64,000 nt of DNA from Mesorhizobium sp. (lineage in GTDB: Bacteria > Pseudomonadota > Alphaproteobacteria > Rhizobiales > Rhizobiaceae). Of this stretch, positions 8,736-17,383 are shown in pieces (the stretch's first letter is position 1; every line of letters starts with the position of its first letter). Made by a program: the position numbers and the translations under genes. The stretch lies in contig JAHBYX010000008.1 in assembly GCA_019635735.1 (NCBI GenBank), positions 124,001 through 188,000 of the forward strand. Direction: 5' to 3'. Below the pieces are notes generated by a model. The model saw nothing but the letters and a program-made list of their open reading frames with translations. It did not search any database and was not told the origin of the DNA.

Positions 8736-9830
8736 TCAGTTGATGCTTTTGACCACCTGGAACTCGATGCGTCGGTTGAGCGCCTTGTTCTTTCCGGTAT
8801 CGTTGGGCGCCACCGGCCTGGCCTCGCCGTAACCGGCAACAGTCAGCTGGGCATCCGGGATACCGCCTGCGACGATGGCCTCCGCGACGGCCCTGGCCCG
8901 GCGTTCCGACAGGCGCTGATTGGACTCGTCCGCGCCGTCGGAATCGGTGTGCCCTGAAATCTCGATCTTGAGGTCGGGGCACTTGCCGACGACATCGACG
9001 ACGGCATCGAGCAGGGGCTTGCTCGCGGCGTTGAGCTGCGCGCTCGCGGTCCGGAAGTAGATGGCCCCGGTGCGCGAGATGACCTCGAAGCGGTTCACGC
9101 ACTCGTCGTTGCTGAACGATACCTTCGAGGCGTCGGTGACGACCGGTCCGACATCGGCGGCCGGCGCCACAGCAGCGACCGCGACGGGCGCGACCGTGCC
9201 TTCGGCATTGAACACGAAGTCGAAGGAGACGGATGCCGTCGGGACGATATTGGTGACGTTGGCGGCAGTCTGCAGCTTCTCGATGTTCGGCAGCAGGCCG
9301 AAGTCCGCGACGTTCACGGCCACCGGGCTCTCCGAAGCGACCGACACCATGTCGTCGGTGATCATCGTCACCACGACATTGGCTTCGAGGCTCTTGTCGA
9401 CGCCGTGCAGATTGAGGACGAAAGGCAGCTTGGATGTCATGCGCCGCTTGGACGGCAGATCGGCGAAGGCGGCCGGATCGACCTTCGCCGTGACCTCGGC
9501 CTTCGGGAACTTGAAGGTCTCGAAGAACAGGAATCGCATGCGCACGTTGCGCAGGTCGATGCCGGTGTCGACCGAGTCGAGGTCGAAGACGACTTTCGCC
9601 TGTCCGTCCTCCGTAAGCGTCCCGGAAATGTTGCGGATGCTGTTGGTTTCGACGACTGTGTTCTTCTTCACCGACTGGTAGGTCAGTTTGGACGCCGCGG
9701 CGTTGAGGATCCAGTCCTGCGCATGGGCCGCGCCGGCACTTGCGACGAAGGCCACCGCGGCCGCGATGCGCAGCACGCAATGAACGGCGCGCGACGAGGG
9801 GTTGGGATGAATGCGCGAGGCTTGCGGCAT
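8736..9830 (-). CDS. YceI-like/OmpA C-terminal fusion protein
   Basis: A 364-residue exported protein. ATG 9830 follows a GGAGG site; further in-frame ATGs lie upstream but lack one. The N-terminus has a signal peptide ending near AGAAHAQ. The region to about residue 205 resembles a YceI lipocalin-like beta barrel (WILNAAASKLTYQSVKKNTV, then TLTEDGQAKVVFDLDSVDTGI). The C-terminal ~110 residues are an OmpA/MotB peptidoglycan-binding domain with EISGHTDSDG and NQRLSERRARAV. The protein probably sits in the periplasm or outer membrane and binds the cell wall through the OmpA domain. The caspase-fold gene follows 17 bases later, so the two form an operon. Confidence 0.85.
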   Translation of the reverse strand: MPQASRIHPNPSSRAVHCVLRIAAAVAFVASAGAAHAQDWILNAAASKLTYQSVKKNTVVETNSIRNISGTLTEDGQAKVVFDLDSVDTGIDLRNVRMRFLFFETFKFPKAEVTAKVDPAAFADLPSKRRMTSKLPFVLNLHGVDKSLEANVVVTMITDDMVSVASESPVAVNVADFGLLPNIEKLQTAANVTNIVPTASVSFDFVFNAEGTVAPVAVAAVAPAADVGPVVTDASKVSFSNDECVNRFEVISRTGAIYFRTASAQLNAASKPLLDAVVDVVGKCPDLKIEISGHTDSDGADESNQRLSERRARAVAEAIVAGGIPDAQLTVAGYGEARPVAPNDTGKNKALNRRIEFQVVKSIN

Positions 9831-10022
9831 GTTGACCTCCGACGACCAAATCCGATGCCGGTCCCGCCGGCATTGCAAACAGCAGGGACCGTCCGGAAGA
9901 TAGCTCATTCGAGCTTGACTGGCGAGCCTTACGTTACGGCAATCGCAATTGCGGCGGCGATAGATTAATGGCCGATTATCTCGCCCTGCCGCCGGGCGGT
10001 CTGTTAACTGCCTCTCAGATCC

Positions 10023-10979
10023 CTACCGGCTGGAGTTCCCGAACACCTGCCCGATGCCGCGGGCGCGGATGTCATCTCCCTCGCCTCGGAGCAGGAACAG
10101 CGCGTCGATCCCGACCTTGCGCGCCAGTTCTCCGCCTTTGTCGGGGCCGAGCACCATCAGGGCCGTCGCCCAGGCGTCGGCGGCGGCGCAGGTGGGGGCG
10201 AGTACGGTGACGGAAGCGGGCGCATCGAGAAGCGGAGCGCCCCTGCGCGGATCCATCGTATGCGACAGTCGCCGTCCCTGCACCTCGACCCAATGCCGGT
10301 AGTCGCCCGAGGTTGCCACGGCGCAGTCCCGCAGGGACAGGATCGAGTGCGGCGCGCGGCGCGCCGGATCGGGCTGCTCTACCGCAACCGTCCAGGCCTC
10401 GCCGTCGGGCCTAGACCCTATTGCGCGCATTTCGCCGTCGATGCCTACAAGCGCATGGCGGATGCCGAGCCGGGCGAGCGTCTCGGCCAGCCGATCAACA
10501 CCGTATCCCTTGGCTATGCCGTTCAGGTCGAGTGCGAGCGGGGCATGCTTGCGCACCCGCCCCTCGCCCATCTCGATCGCCACATGCGCGGGAACGCGCC
10601 TCGCCGCCATGGCGACGCGGATGAGATCGGGCGCGGCGGCGGACGAGCCGAAGCCCCAGGCCGTCACCGCATCGCCCAGGCCGACATCGAACGCGCCGTC
10701 CGACGCCTTGCCGACTGCGACGGCGAGCCGCAGGACGTCCATCAGCGATGCGGGAACGGCCACCCACTCTCCTGCCGGGGCGGCGTTGAGGCGCATCAGG
10801 TCGCTGCCGGGTTTCCATGTCGACATCTCCGCGTCGACCTCGTCGACCGCGGCCTGGAGGGCGTCTCGGGCGGCGTGCGCATCCAGGCCGCGCGGCGCAT
10901 GGAACAGGGCCGACCAGCGCGTGCCCATCGTCGGGCCGTTGAGCGCGTAGCGTACGAGGTCAGTAGACGTCCTCGACAT
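10023..10979 (-). CDS. apbE: FAD:protein FMN transferase ApbE
   Basis: A 318-residue ApbE-family enzyme, which moves FMN from FAD onto a Ser/Thr of exported target proteins. Family signatures visible are ALNGPTMGTRW at the N-terminus, WKPGSDLMRLNA, DLNGIAKGYGVDRL, SGDYRHW and SHTMDPRRGAP. It has no obvious signal peptide, although ApbE often acts outside the cytoplasm, so export could be Tat- or Sec-independent or the start may differ. It overlaps the end of the upstream PepSY-reductase gene by 20 bases, consistent with one transcript. The presumed target is the DUF2271 protein or another member of this cluster. Confidence 0.88.
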   Translation of the reverse strand: MSRTSTDLVRYALNGPTMGTRWSALFHAPRGLDAHAARDALQAAVDEVDAEMSTWKPGSDLMRLNAAPAGEWVAVPASLMDVLRLAVAVGKASDGAFDVGLGDAVTAWGFGSSAAAPDLIRVAMAARRVPAHVAIEMGEGRVRKHAPLALDLNGIAKGYGVDRLAETLARLGIRHALVGIDGEMRAIGSRPDGEAWTVAVEQPDPARRAPHSILSLRDCAVATSGDYRHWVEVQGRRLSHTMDPRRGAPLLDAPASVTVLAPTCAAADAWATALMVLGPDKGGELARKVGIDALFLLRGEGDDIRARGIGQVFGNSSR

Positions 10980-13167
10980 AGCGTCCCTCCGCCCTGAGTA
11001 TCGAGGGCGACATGCCGAGGGGTTCCAGAATCCCCGCCATCGTCTCGGCAACCCCAGCCGCCATCTCCCGGCCGCCACAGACCATCACGCGCGCTCCGTC
11101 GCGTATCGCGCGGACGATCTCTGCCTGGCGGGAAGCGAGCGCATCCTGGACATAGCGCGGCCGCGCCCCGCGCGACGATGCGGTCGTCAGGCTCGCGACC
11201 TTTCCCTCGGCCGCCCAGACCTGGAGATCTTCGCGATAGAGGAAGTCGCTGTCCGGATGGCGCATGCCGAAGAACAGGTGGATCGGCCTGTGCGCGCCAT
11301 TGGCCCGGATGAAGCCTGCCAGCGGCCCGAGGCCGGTGCCTGCCCCGACGAGGATCAACGGAGCGCGGCCAGTTCCCTGGTGGAAGCCGCGGTTGCGGCG
11401 GACAAAGGCGGCAACCGTCCCTCCCAGCTCGAGCGCCATCAACGCGCCCGAGCACAGGCCGCCGACGTGCCTGCGCACCACGATCTCGACGAAACCGTCG
11501 CCGCTGCCCGATGCCAGCGAATAGAAGCGCGGCAGGGTCGAACCCTCCGGCACGATGCCGAGCAGATCTCCGGCCTCGAACCTGGCGAATCCCTTCCGCG
11601 TCAGGCGCTGCCAAAGGGACAGGCGCGGGACGGCGAAGCGCAGGATCGCGGTCGGAGCCTGAACCTCCTCGCCGTAGTCGCGCCGCGAGACGAGCGCAAG
11701 CGGAGTCGTCTCGGGACGGACGGGCTGATGGTCGAGTTCGAGGTCGATGCCGAGCACGTTGCCGAGCTCGCGGCCCCAGCGGGCGAACTCCTGCGGCGAC
11801 TGGCGGTCCACCGTGTCGAAGGGCAGGAGCGTCGGCCATCCCTGCGCCTTCGCGGCCGCCTCGACGGCCTCGGCGTAAGCACAGTAGGCCGGGAAACTGC
11901 GGTCGCCAAACCCCAGCACAGCCATCGGCACGGCGCGCGCGCCGGAGCGACGGGCAAGTCGGTCGAGGAACCCCTTCGCGGATGAAGGCGCGTCGCCGTC
12001 TCCATAGGTTGCCGCGAGGACGATATAGCGCTGCGACGCGGCGGACCTGGCCGGGTCGAGCGCCGACATGGGCGCGAGGTGCACCTGCTGGCCCGCCCGG
12101 GTCAAGGCGGCGTGCAGCGTCGCGGCGAAGCCCCACGTGCTGCCGCCCTCGCTTCCGACGAGAATGACCGTCTCGGCGCGCGACGGCGGGACGTTGCCGC
12201 GGATGCGCGGCCGCCCGCGGCGTCCTGCCAGCCACAGGACGGCGCCGGTGACACCCATCGCCGGAACCGCGAGCGCCATCAGGCCGAGCACCAGACCAAG
12301 CAGCGCGGCACCCTTTCCGGTATGCAGCATGTAGATCGTTTCGGACGCGCGCTCCCAGCCGCTCAGATCGGACCAGCCCAGCGTCGCTCCGGTGCCCTGG
12401 TCGAGGTAGCCCGTGCCGAGATCGGTCTTGAGCGTGAACACGTCGGTCGCATCGCCGGGATAGGGAAAGCTCAATTCGCGCAGGGCCTCGACCGGAGTTG
12501 CGGCCAGAAGCGGCATCGAGGCCAGCGGCAGACCGGTCTCACCGCTCACCTTCGCCGGCAAGTCCGGGACAACGGCTTGGTCCGGAAGGACGCCGAAGGT
12601 CGACGCCGTCATCCAGATCGCGGTCGCCGACGATAGAAAGAGGCCGAAAACGGCGCCGCGCGCGAGCTCGACATGGATGCGTCCCGTCAGCGGTCCGCGC
12701 AGCGGGGCAAACCACCGCCTCCAGCCGCCGGCGCGCCGGGCCACGAGCACCGTTCCGGAGACGGCGAGGATGAGCATGGCCGCCGCCCCGGCAGCCGAGA
12801 CCAAACGGCCGGCATCGTCCATGAACAGCGATCGGTGCAGCGTCGTCAGCCAGCGCTCGACCGGATTCGGGTCGGCGGAGGCGACGCCCGACCCCGTGGC
12901 GGGATCGACGGCCGCCGAACCCGGCGTGCCGTTGTCGAACCAGTATGCGGTGATGCGTCCCGAGGGGGAGCGCTTGATCTGCTCCACCCCCGGATAGGCG
13001 ACCTGGATGCGGGTCGCGAGATCGGCAACGCTCATCGTGACTTCAGCCTGAGGCGCGCCCAGCCGCTCCGCCGCCGGGAAGACCGAGAGGACGGCCCCGC
13101 TGAGCGCGAGCAGGGAGACCAGGGCCAGGGCCAGAAGCCCCGGCCAGCGGTGAAGTGCCCGGATCAT
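10960..13167 (-). CDS. PepSY membrane domain-flavodoxin-FNR reductase
   Basis: A 735-residue membrane flavoprotein. The N-terminal ~330 residues are a PepSY-associated transmembrane region with segments near 8-30, 122-142, 168-190 and 300-325. A flavodoxin-like FMN domain follows (ILVGSEGGSTWGF, then VLAATYGDGDAPSS), then a ferredoxin-NADP reductase module with RFYSLASGSG for FAD, LILVGAGTGLGPLAGF for NADPH and VMVCGGREMAAGV. The build suggests electrons pass from cytosolic NADPH through FAD and FMN across the membrane to a periplasmic acceptor. Neighbours apbE and DUF2271 suggest the acceptor is a covalently flavinylated protein. Ferric or siderophore iron reduction is a plausible end use, not shown. 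Confidence 0.85.
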   Translation of the reverse strand: MIRALHRWPGLLALALVSLLALSGAVLSVFPAAERLGAPQAEVTMSVADLATRIQVAYPGVEQIKRSPSGRITAYWFDNGTPGSAAVDPATGSGVASADPNPVERWLTTLHRSLFMDDAGRLVSAAGAAAMLILAVSGTVLVARRAGGWRRWFAPLRGPLTGRIHVELARGAVFGLFLSSATAIWMTASTFGVLPDQAVVPDLPAKVSGETGLPLASMPLLAATPVEALRELSFPYPGDATDVFTLKTDLGTGYLDQGTGATLGWSDLSGWERASETIYMLHTGKGAALLGLVLGLMALAVPAMGVTGAVLWLAGRRGRPRIRGNVPPSRAETVILVGSEGGSTWGFAATLHAALTRAGQQVHLAPMSALDPARSAASQRYIVLAATYGDGDAPSSAKGFLDRLARRSGARAVPMAVLGFGDRSFPAYCAYAEAVEAAAKAQGWPTLLPFDTVDRQSPQEFARWGRELGNVLGIDLELDHQPVRPETTPLALVSRRDYGEEVQAPTAILRFAVPRLSLWQRLTRKGFARFEAGDLLGIVPEGSTLPRFYSLASGSGDGFVEIVVRRHVGGLCSGALMALELGGTVAAFVRRNRGFHQGTGRAPLILVGAGTGLGPLAGFIRANGAHRPIHLFFGMRHPDSDFLYREDLQVWAAEGKVASLTTASSRGARPRYVQDALASRQAEIVRAIRDGARVMVCGGREMAAGVAETMAGILEPLGMSPSILRAEGRYVEDVY

Positions 13168-13177
13168 GCGTCCGCCC

Positions 13178-13648
13178 TCACATGCCGTAGCCGAAGCTGG
13201 CGACGTAGCGCCGGCCCTTGACGGACTGGCCGGCGCCCTTGGACGTCAGCGGCACGGCGACTTCGTTGGGGCTGTCGCGCATGTCCTCGACGGCGGCATC
13301 GACGTGGAGCGTGTAGCCGGCATCGAACAGCGCGTCGGCCAGGTCGAGAGTGATCTCGAGCTTGCGTCCGGCCCCTACGCTCGCCCCCGTTATGCCGTTG
13401 ATCTCGGCGATGTTGCCGCGTGTCGCGCGGTACCAGTCGGTGAGATGCTCGTAGTATTTGGACTTGCCTCCCGCCATCCAGAGGGTGCCCGCATAGGCGC
13501 CCTTTGGATCGGTGACATAGATGGCGAGATAGGCTCCGTCGCCGCCATAGTTGTTCAGGGTGGTCGTCAGCGTCACCGGCCGCGCCAACGCCATACCGGG
13601 AAGCGTGAGTGCGGTGGTGAGCGCCAGGGCGGCGAATATCGTTCTCAT
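13178..13648 (-). CDS. Periplasmic DUF2271 protein with TGAS motif
   Basis: A 156-residue exported protein with a signal peptide ending near GMALA. The remainder matches the DUF2271 pattern: LTTTLNNYGGDGAYLAIYV, TLWMAGGKSKYYEHL, then YRATRG. Residues 84-90 read NGITGAS, which resembles the (S/T)GA(S/T) core that ApbE modifies with FMN, though the usual Asp six residues before the acceptor is Asn84. The gene lies 10 bases upstream of the PepSY-reductase gene in the same direction, with apbE after that. I infer that it is the periplasmic flavinylated electron carrier of this module; DUF2271 itself has no settled function. Confidence 0.8.
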   Translation of the reverse strand: MRTIFAALALTTALTLPGMALARPVTLTTTLNNYGGDGAYLAIYVTDPKGAYAGTLWMAGGKSKYYEHLTDWYRATRGNIAEINGITGASVGAGRKLEITLDLADALFDAGYTLHVDAAVEDMRDSPNEVAVPLTSKGAGQSVKGRRYVASFGYGM

Positions 13649-13688
13649 GACGGAGTCTCCAGGTTTCGCGGGGAAGGTGGCGGGTGGC

Positions 13689-14072
13689 TCAGTTCACCTG
13701 GACCTTCGGCGCCGCGCCGCTGCCGAACAGGCCGTTGTTCGGAGGAGCGACCGTGCCAGCGGGAGCAGGTCCGGCCGCGGCACCGCTCCTGTAGCCGTCG
13801 TCATCATCATCGTCGTCGTTGTCGTCGTCATCGTCATGATCGTCGTCGTCATGATCGTCGTTGTCGCCACGGCCGAGGCGGCGCCCATGATCCCGGTCGC
13901 GGCGGCCGTAATCGCTGGCGAACAACAGGTTCGCGCTCTCGTCGGAAGCGTCATCGACGGCCTCCCGCGAAGCCTGCGGCCGCGGCGCGTCATGCATCGC
14001 GCTCCACGCTGGAAGGCCGACGCCGACGGTCAGCGCGGTCGATGCGAACAGAATTGCGAATGTTCTTTTCAT
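13689..14072 (-). CDS. Secreted poly-Asp/His protein
   Basis: A 127-residue exported protein with a clear signal peptide (TFAILFASTALTVGVGLPAWS) and a good ribosome site (AAGGAG, ahead of ATG 14072). The middle, about residues 70-93, is almost entirely Asp with scattered Asn and His. The tail is Gly/Pro/Ala-rich and ends APKVQVN. No domain is recognised. Such an acidic tract would bind divalent or trivalent cations, so a periplasmic metal-binding role in the redox cluster is plausible inference. The Asp tract is coded by a GAC/GAT tandem run that could change length by slippage. It lies 40 bases upstream of the DUF2271 gene on the same strand. Confidence 0.7.
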   Translation of the reverse strand: MKRTFAILFASTALTVGVGLPAWSAMHDAPRPQASREAVDDASDESANLLFASDYGRRDRDHGRRLGRGDNDDHDDDDHDDDDDNDDDDDDDGYRSGAAAGPAPAGTVAPPNNGLFGSGAAPKVQVN

Positions 14073-14225
14073 GGCAGTATCTCCTTTTCTGCAGGAGTGT
14101 TCTGGACGGCGCGGCTGATCCCTTCCTGACAGAAACGAACTTTCTGCTTCAGCTTGCCGTCAGGAATCGAAAGGCCCCGCCGCAATGGCGAGGCCTGGTA
14201 GGCACCGGCGTGTCAGGATGAGCGG

Positions 14226-14868
14226 TCAGGCGATATCGCCGCGGCTGGCAGGTCTCTTGCGGCCCGTGACCATGGCGCGGACGAGATTCTCCCGATGACG
14301 GAACGAGGCGAGAGCCACGCCTCCCAGATGGAGGGCAATCAGGAGCAGCATCGCGTTCGCAAGCGTCTCGTGAACTTCCTTGAGCGGACTCTCCGCTTCG
14401 TCGTCATCGTCGTCGGCAAAGGCCGGCGCGACGAGCTGCAGCTGGCGGGCTGCCGTCTCCGCGCGACCGGGCTCTTCCATGAGCCAGCCCGTGAAGGCCG
14501 TTCCCGACAGCGTCACCAGCAAGGCCACCACCATGGCCGCTCCAGCGGGGTTATGGCCAAGGAAACGCCGCTCGCGCCCCCTGGCGACGATAGGAGAGCG
14601 TGGCGGCCGGACCGCGAACGAACTGCGAGAAGCGGGCGTAGCGGCTGCCGACGAAGCCCCAGATCAGGCGGAACCCGACCAGCGCCGCGACCGCATAGCC
14701 CGCGAACTCGTGCACCGGCTGCAACTCTTCGGCGGTGAGCCAGGTGGTTGCGAAGGCAATGACGAGCGTCCAGTGGAAGATGCGGACGAACGGATCCCAG
14801 ACCGGAACTCAGTTGGCAGGGTTCGTCCCGGCTGCGGAGGGGGTGTTGGCAGGAATATCCTCAGTCAT
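14226..14868 (-). pseudogene. Cytochrome b561 gene, broken by stop and frameshift
   Basis: Read on the minus strand, ATG 14868 begins MTEDIPANTPSAAGTNPAN and meets TGA at 14811-14809. The same frame continues as VPVWDPFVRIFHWTLVIAF, then LQPVHEFAGYAV and a GFRLIWGFVGSRYARF segment, up to a TAA. From about 14590 the family sequence resumes in the +1 frame as VARGRERRFLGHNPAGAAM and runs to TGA 14226, including KEVHETLANAMLLLIALHLG. Together these make one di-heme cytochrome b561 with its His ligands, interrupted by a nonsense change (probably CGA to TGA) and a small indel. Its start overlaps the stop of the PepSY gene (ATGACTGA). Either the gene is decaying or the assembly has two errors. Confidence 0.8.
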
Positions 14869-15172
14869 GGCGGTTCTTTCCCTCGCGACGCCGATGGTCG
14901 TCGTCATCCCTTTGTTCGATCTCCAGTATCTCGAGGGTGGCCGGATGAACGGTCGCCTCGATCCTCTGGCCCTGGGCATCAGTGCCGTCGATCTCGTAGC
15001 AGCCGTCGTCGATCTTGATCCTTCGCACCGTCCAGCCTTTCTGCGCCGCCAGGGCGGCAACCGCCTCCCTCGGCTTCCAGTCGGCCATCGGCACGAAGCA
15101 CTCGTCGTCGGCAAGAGCGCTGCCGACCGGGAAGACCGCGACGAATGCGAGAATTGTCAGGACAAGGCGCAT
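14861..15172 (-). CDS. Small exported PepSY-domain protein
   Basis: A 103-residue protein with signal peptide (LVLTILAFVAVFPVGSALA) and a single PepSY domain: CFVPMADWKPREAVAALAAQ, then IKIDDGCYEIDGTDAQGQ and EATVHPATLEIL. ATG 15172 was chosen for its GGAG site nine bases upstream; an ATG at 15187 would add five residues. The two cysteines might pair in the periplasm. It is the first gene of a minus-strand operon (PepSY, cytochrome b561, and probably the Asp-rich, DUF2271, PepSY-reductase and apbE genes) that faces away from a two-component system. Single PepSY proteins next to QseBC-like regulators are common in Proteobacteria and are often part of the regulon. Confidence 0.82.
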   Translation of the reverse strand: MRLVLTILAFVAVFPVGSALADDECFVPMADWKPREAVAALAAQKGWTVRRIKIDDGCYEIDGTDAQGQRIEATVHPATLEILEIEQRDDDDHRRREGKNRHD

Positions 15173-15316
15173 GGGCCATGACTCCATTCACTTGGATCTG
15201 TGGGATCCCTGCACTGCCAAGCTGACGGCATCCTGAAGTTCGTTCGGGATCCTCTTCAGCGGGGCGTCAGGTTGAACCACCAGAAAAGCCCCAATTGCCG
15301 CGGAAGGCGCCTGGAT
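15173..15316 (+). promoter_or_regulatory. Divergent control region, PepSY operon/two-component genes
   Basis: This 144-base gap separates the divergent PepSY gene and the response regulator, so promoters for both must lie here. Visible structure is an inverted repeat CTGAAG-N15-CTTCAG at 15233-15259, and two GGGATCC words near 15203 and 15246. The repeat could be an RNA hairpin in the regulator leader or a binding site. No clear -35/-10 pair stands out. Confidence 0.35.
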
Positions 15317-15976
15317 ATGCGAATCCTGCTCATAGAGGACGACGCCGTGCTGGGCGCCGCTGTGCGCGACCAGATCGCCGGAGACGGCCACTCGGTCGAC
15401 TGGGTCACGCGGATCGACGCGGCGCGGGACGCGATGGCGGGCGCGGGCTACGACCTGATCCTGCTCGACCTGATGCTGCCCGATGGCAGGGGCATCGTCT
15501 TCCTCAAGGCCCTGAGAACCGGGAGAGACGTGACGCCCGTGATCATCCTCACCGCCCTCGATCAGGTGTCCGACCGCATCGAGGGCTTGAAGGCCGGAGC
15601 GGACGACTACCTCGTGAAGCCCTTCGATCTCGACGAACTGTCGGCGCGCATCGGCTCCGTCGCCCGGCGTTACTCCGGCAACCCCAATCCCATCATCCGG
15701 GTCCGAGGGCTCGAGATCGACATCGCCCGCAGGAGCGTCGGCCGGGACGGCAAGCCAGTGCAGCTGACAGCGCGGGAGTGGGCGCTGCTCGAAGCCTTCC
15801 TGACTCGGCCTGGCCAGCTCCTGTCCAAGGCGCAACTGGAGGAGAAGCTCTATGACTTCGCTGCCGAGGTGGAGAGCAACACGATCGAGGTCCACGTGAG
15901 CCGCCTGCGAAAGAAGCTCGGCACGGAACTGATCGAAACCGAGCGCGGCCTCGGCTACAGGCTCGCTCAGGCATGA
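15317..15976 (+). CDS. OmpR-family response regulator (QseB/PmrA-like)
   Basis: A 219-residue regulator. The receiver domain shows acidic residues E7, D8, D9, phospho-acceptor D51 in LILLDLMLPDG, and the lysine in YLVKPFD. The C-terminal winged helix ends with NTIEVHVSRLRKKLG and ETERGLGYRL, typical of OmpR/PhoB proteins. The stop overlaps the start of the sensor kinase (ATGA), so the pair is translationally coupled. It is divergent from the PepSY/flavinylation operon, which it probably controls; comparable regulators respond to iron, polymyxin-like or membrane signals, but the cue here is unknown. Confidence 0.9.
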   Translation: MRILLIEDDAVLGAAVRDQIAGDGHSVDWVTRIDAARDAMAGAGYDLILLDLMLPDGRGIVFLKALRTGRDVTPVIILTALDQVSDRIEGLKAGADDYLVKPFDLDELSARIGSVARRYSGNPNPIIRVRGLEIDIARRSVGRDGKPVQLTAREWALLEAFLTRPGQLLSKAQLEEKLYDFAAEVESNTIEVHVSRLRKKLGTELIETERGLGYRLAQA

Positions 15977-17325
15977 GAGCTCCCAAGAGCCTCCAGGGCA
16001 GGCTGCTCCTGTCGCTTGGAGCGATCCTGCTCGTGTTCTGGATCGGCGCGGCCTGGGCCACCGCCGTCCTGCTGAGGCACGAGATCGAGGAGGTCTTCGA
16101 TTCCTCCTTGCAGGAGACCGCGCAGCGCCTGCTGCCGCTGGCAGTCCTCGACATCGTCGGACGGGAGGAGGGAGACGTCGCCAGCCAGAGGCTCGGGGCT
16201 ATCCGGAACCACGACGAACTCTTCACCTACGTGGTCCGCGACGACAAGGGCAAGGTCCTGCTCCAGTCGCACGCGGCCGACCTCGCCACGTTCCCGCCCT
16301 ATGGAGGATCGGGCTTCGGCCGGACGGCGACGCACCGCCTCTATAGCGAAGAGGCTCTGCAGGGGACGATCCGCATCACGATGGCGCAGCCGCTGGCCCA
16401 TCAGGACGCGGTCGTTCGCGAAATGCAGATGGGCCTCGGCCTGCCCATCCTTCTGGTGATTCCGGCCGCGTTCGCGGCGATCGCTTTCGCGCTGAGACAG
16501 AGCACCAGGCCCCTTCGGGCGTTCCGGGAACAGCTGGAGACCCGGAGCGAGAAAGACCTGGCCCCGGTCGCCTCCGGCGATCTGCCGAGCGAGGTCGCGC
16601 CGCTGGCCGCCACCATGAATGCGCTGCTCGAGAGGCTTCGGGCGGCGTTCGAGGCGGAGCGCGGCCTTGCAGCGAATACAGCCCACGAACTCAGGACGCC
16701 GCTCGCCGGAGCGATCGCCCAGGCCCAGCGCATCCAGAAGGAAACCGCCGAACCTCAAACCGCGCAACGCGGCGCCGACATCGAAGCTACGCTCAAGCGG
16801 CTGACGGCGCGTGCTGAGCGGCTGATGCAGCTCGCGCGCGCGGAAGGCGGATGGCTGAACCTCGACCGGGAGGCCGACCTGCGCGATACGCTGGATGTCG
16901 TGATCGCAGACATGCGGCGGAACGAGCCGGCCGGCCGGATAGCGCTCAGCCGGCCCGACACGCCCGTCATGTCCGCAGCCGATCCCGATGCGGTCGGAAT
17001 CCTCTGCCGCAACCTGGTCGAGAACGCGCTGCGCCACGGAGACCAGTCCTCCCCCGTCGAGGTGGCCCTTTCCCCCGACGGCCTCCTGACGGTGTCCAAC
17101 GACGGCCCCGTCGTGCCTGCCGACACGCTGGCGAGGCTGACCGACCGCTTCGAACGCAGCGGCGGCGCGGGCCGCGGAAGCGGTATCGGCCTGTCCATCG
17201 TCTCGACCATCGCCGACCGGATGGGCAGCAGGCTCACGCTCAGGTCGCCACGGCCGGGCAGCGGGACCGGGTTCGAGGCAAGTGTCCGTCTGCCGAGCGC
17301 AGGAAGCGCCGCGACGAAGCCATGA
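15973..17325 (+). CDS. Sensor histidine kinase (QseC-like)
   Basis: A 450-residue inner-membrane kinase. Membrane segments lie near residues 11-33 and 155-177, and bracket a periplasmic sensor loop of ~120 residues. A short HAMP-like linker follows. The phospho-acceptor is H238 in NTAHELRTPLAG. Nucleotide-binding boxes are NLVENALRHGD, VSNDGPVV and GRGSGIGLSIVSTIADRMG. It overlaps the response regulator by four bases and is the second gene of the pair. The sensor loop contains no motif I recognise. The likely targets are the divergent PepSY and flavinylation genes. Confidence 0.9.
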   Translation: MRAPKSLQGRLLLSLGAILLVFWIGAAWATAVLLRHEIEEVFDSSLQETAQRLLPLAVLDIVGREEGDVASQRLGAIRNHDELFTYVVRDDKGKVLLQSHAADLATFPPYGGSGFGRTATHRLYSEEALQGTIRITMAQPLAHQDAVVREMQMGLGLPILLVIPAAFAAIAFALRQSTRPLRAFREQLETRSEKDLAPVASGDLPSEVAPLAATMNALLERLRAAFEAERGLAANTAHELRTPLAGAIAQAQRIQKETAEPQTAQRGADIEATLKRLTARAERLMQLARAEGGWLNLDREADLRDTLDVVIADMRRNEPAGRIALSRPDTPVMSAADPDAVGILCRNLVENALRHGDQSSPVEVALSPDGLLTVSNDGPVVPADTLARLTDRFERSGGAGRGSGIGLSIVSTIADRMGSRLTLRSPRPGSGTGFEASVRLPSAGSAATKP

Positions 17326-17383
17326 ACGGGACCTCGATCTGCCGGCAAAGGCACCGGCTCGTCGCGGCAGGTCTGACCGGAGC

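Noticed and set aside
13797..13870. Dense triplet repeat that could be a microsatellite or CRISPR-like array
   Set aside because: It is fully explained as GAC/GAT codons for a poly-Asp tract; no spacer-repeat structure.
17326..17383. Possible terminator between the histidine kinase and IclR genes
   Set aside because: Only a five- to six-base GCCGG/CCGGC stem with a poor loop could be drawn.
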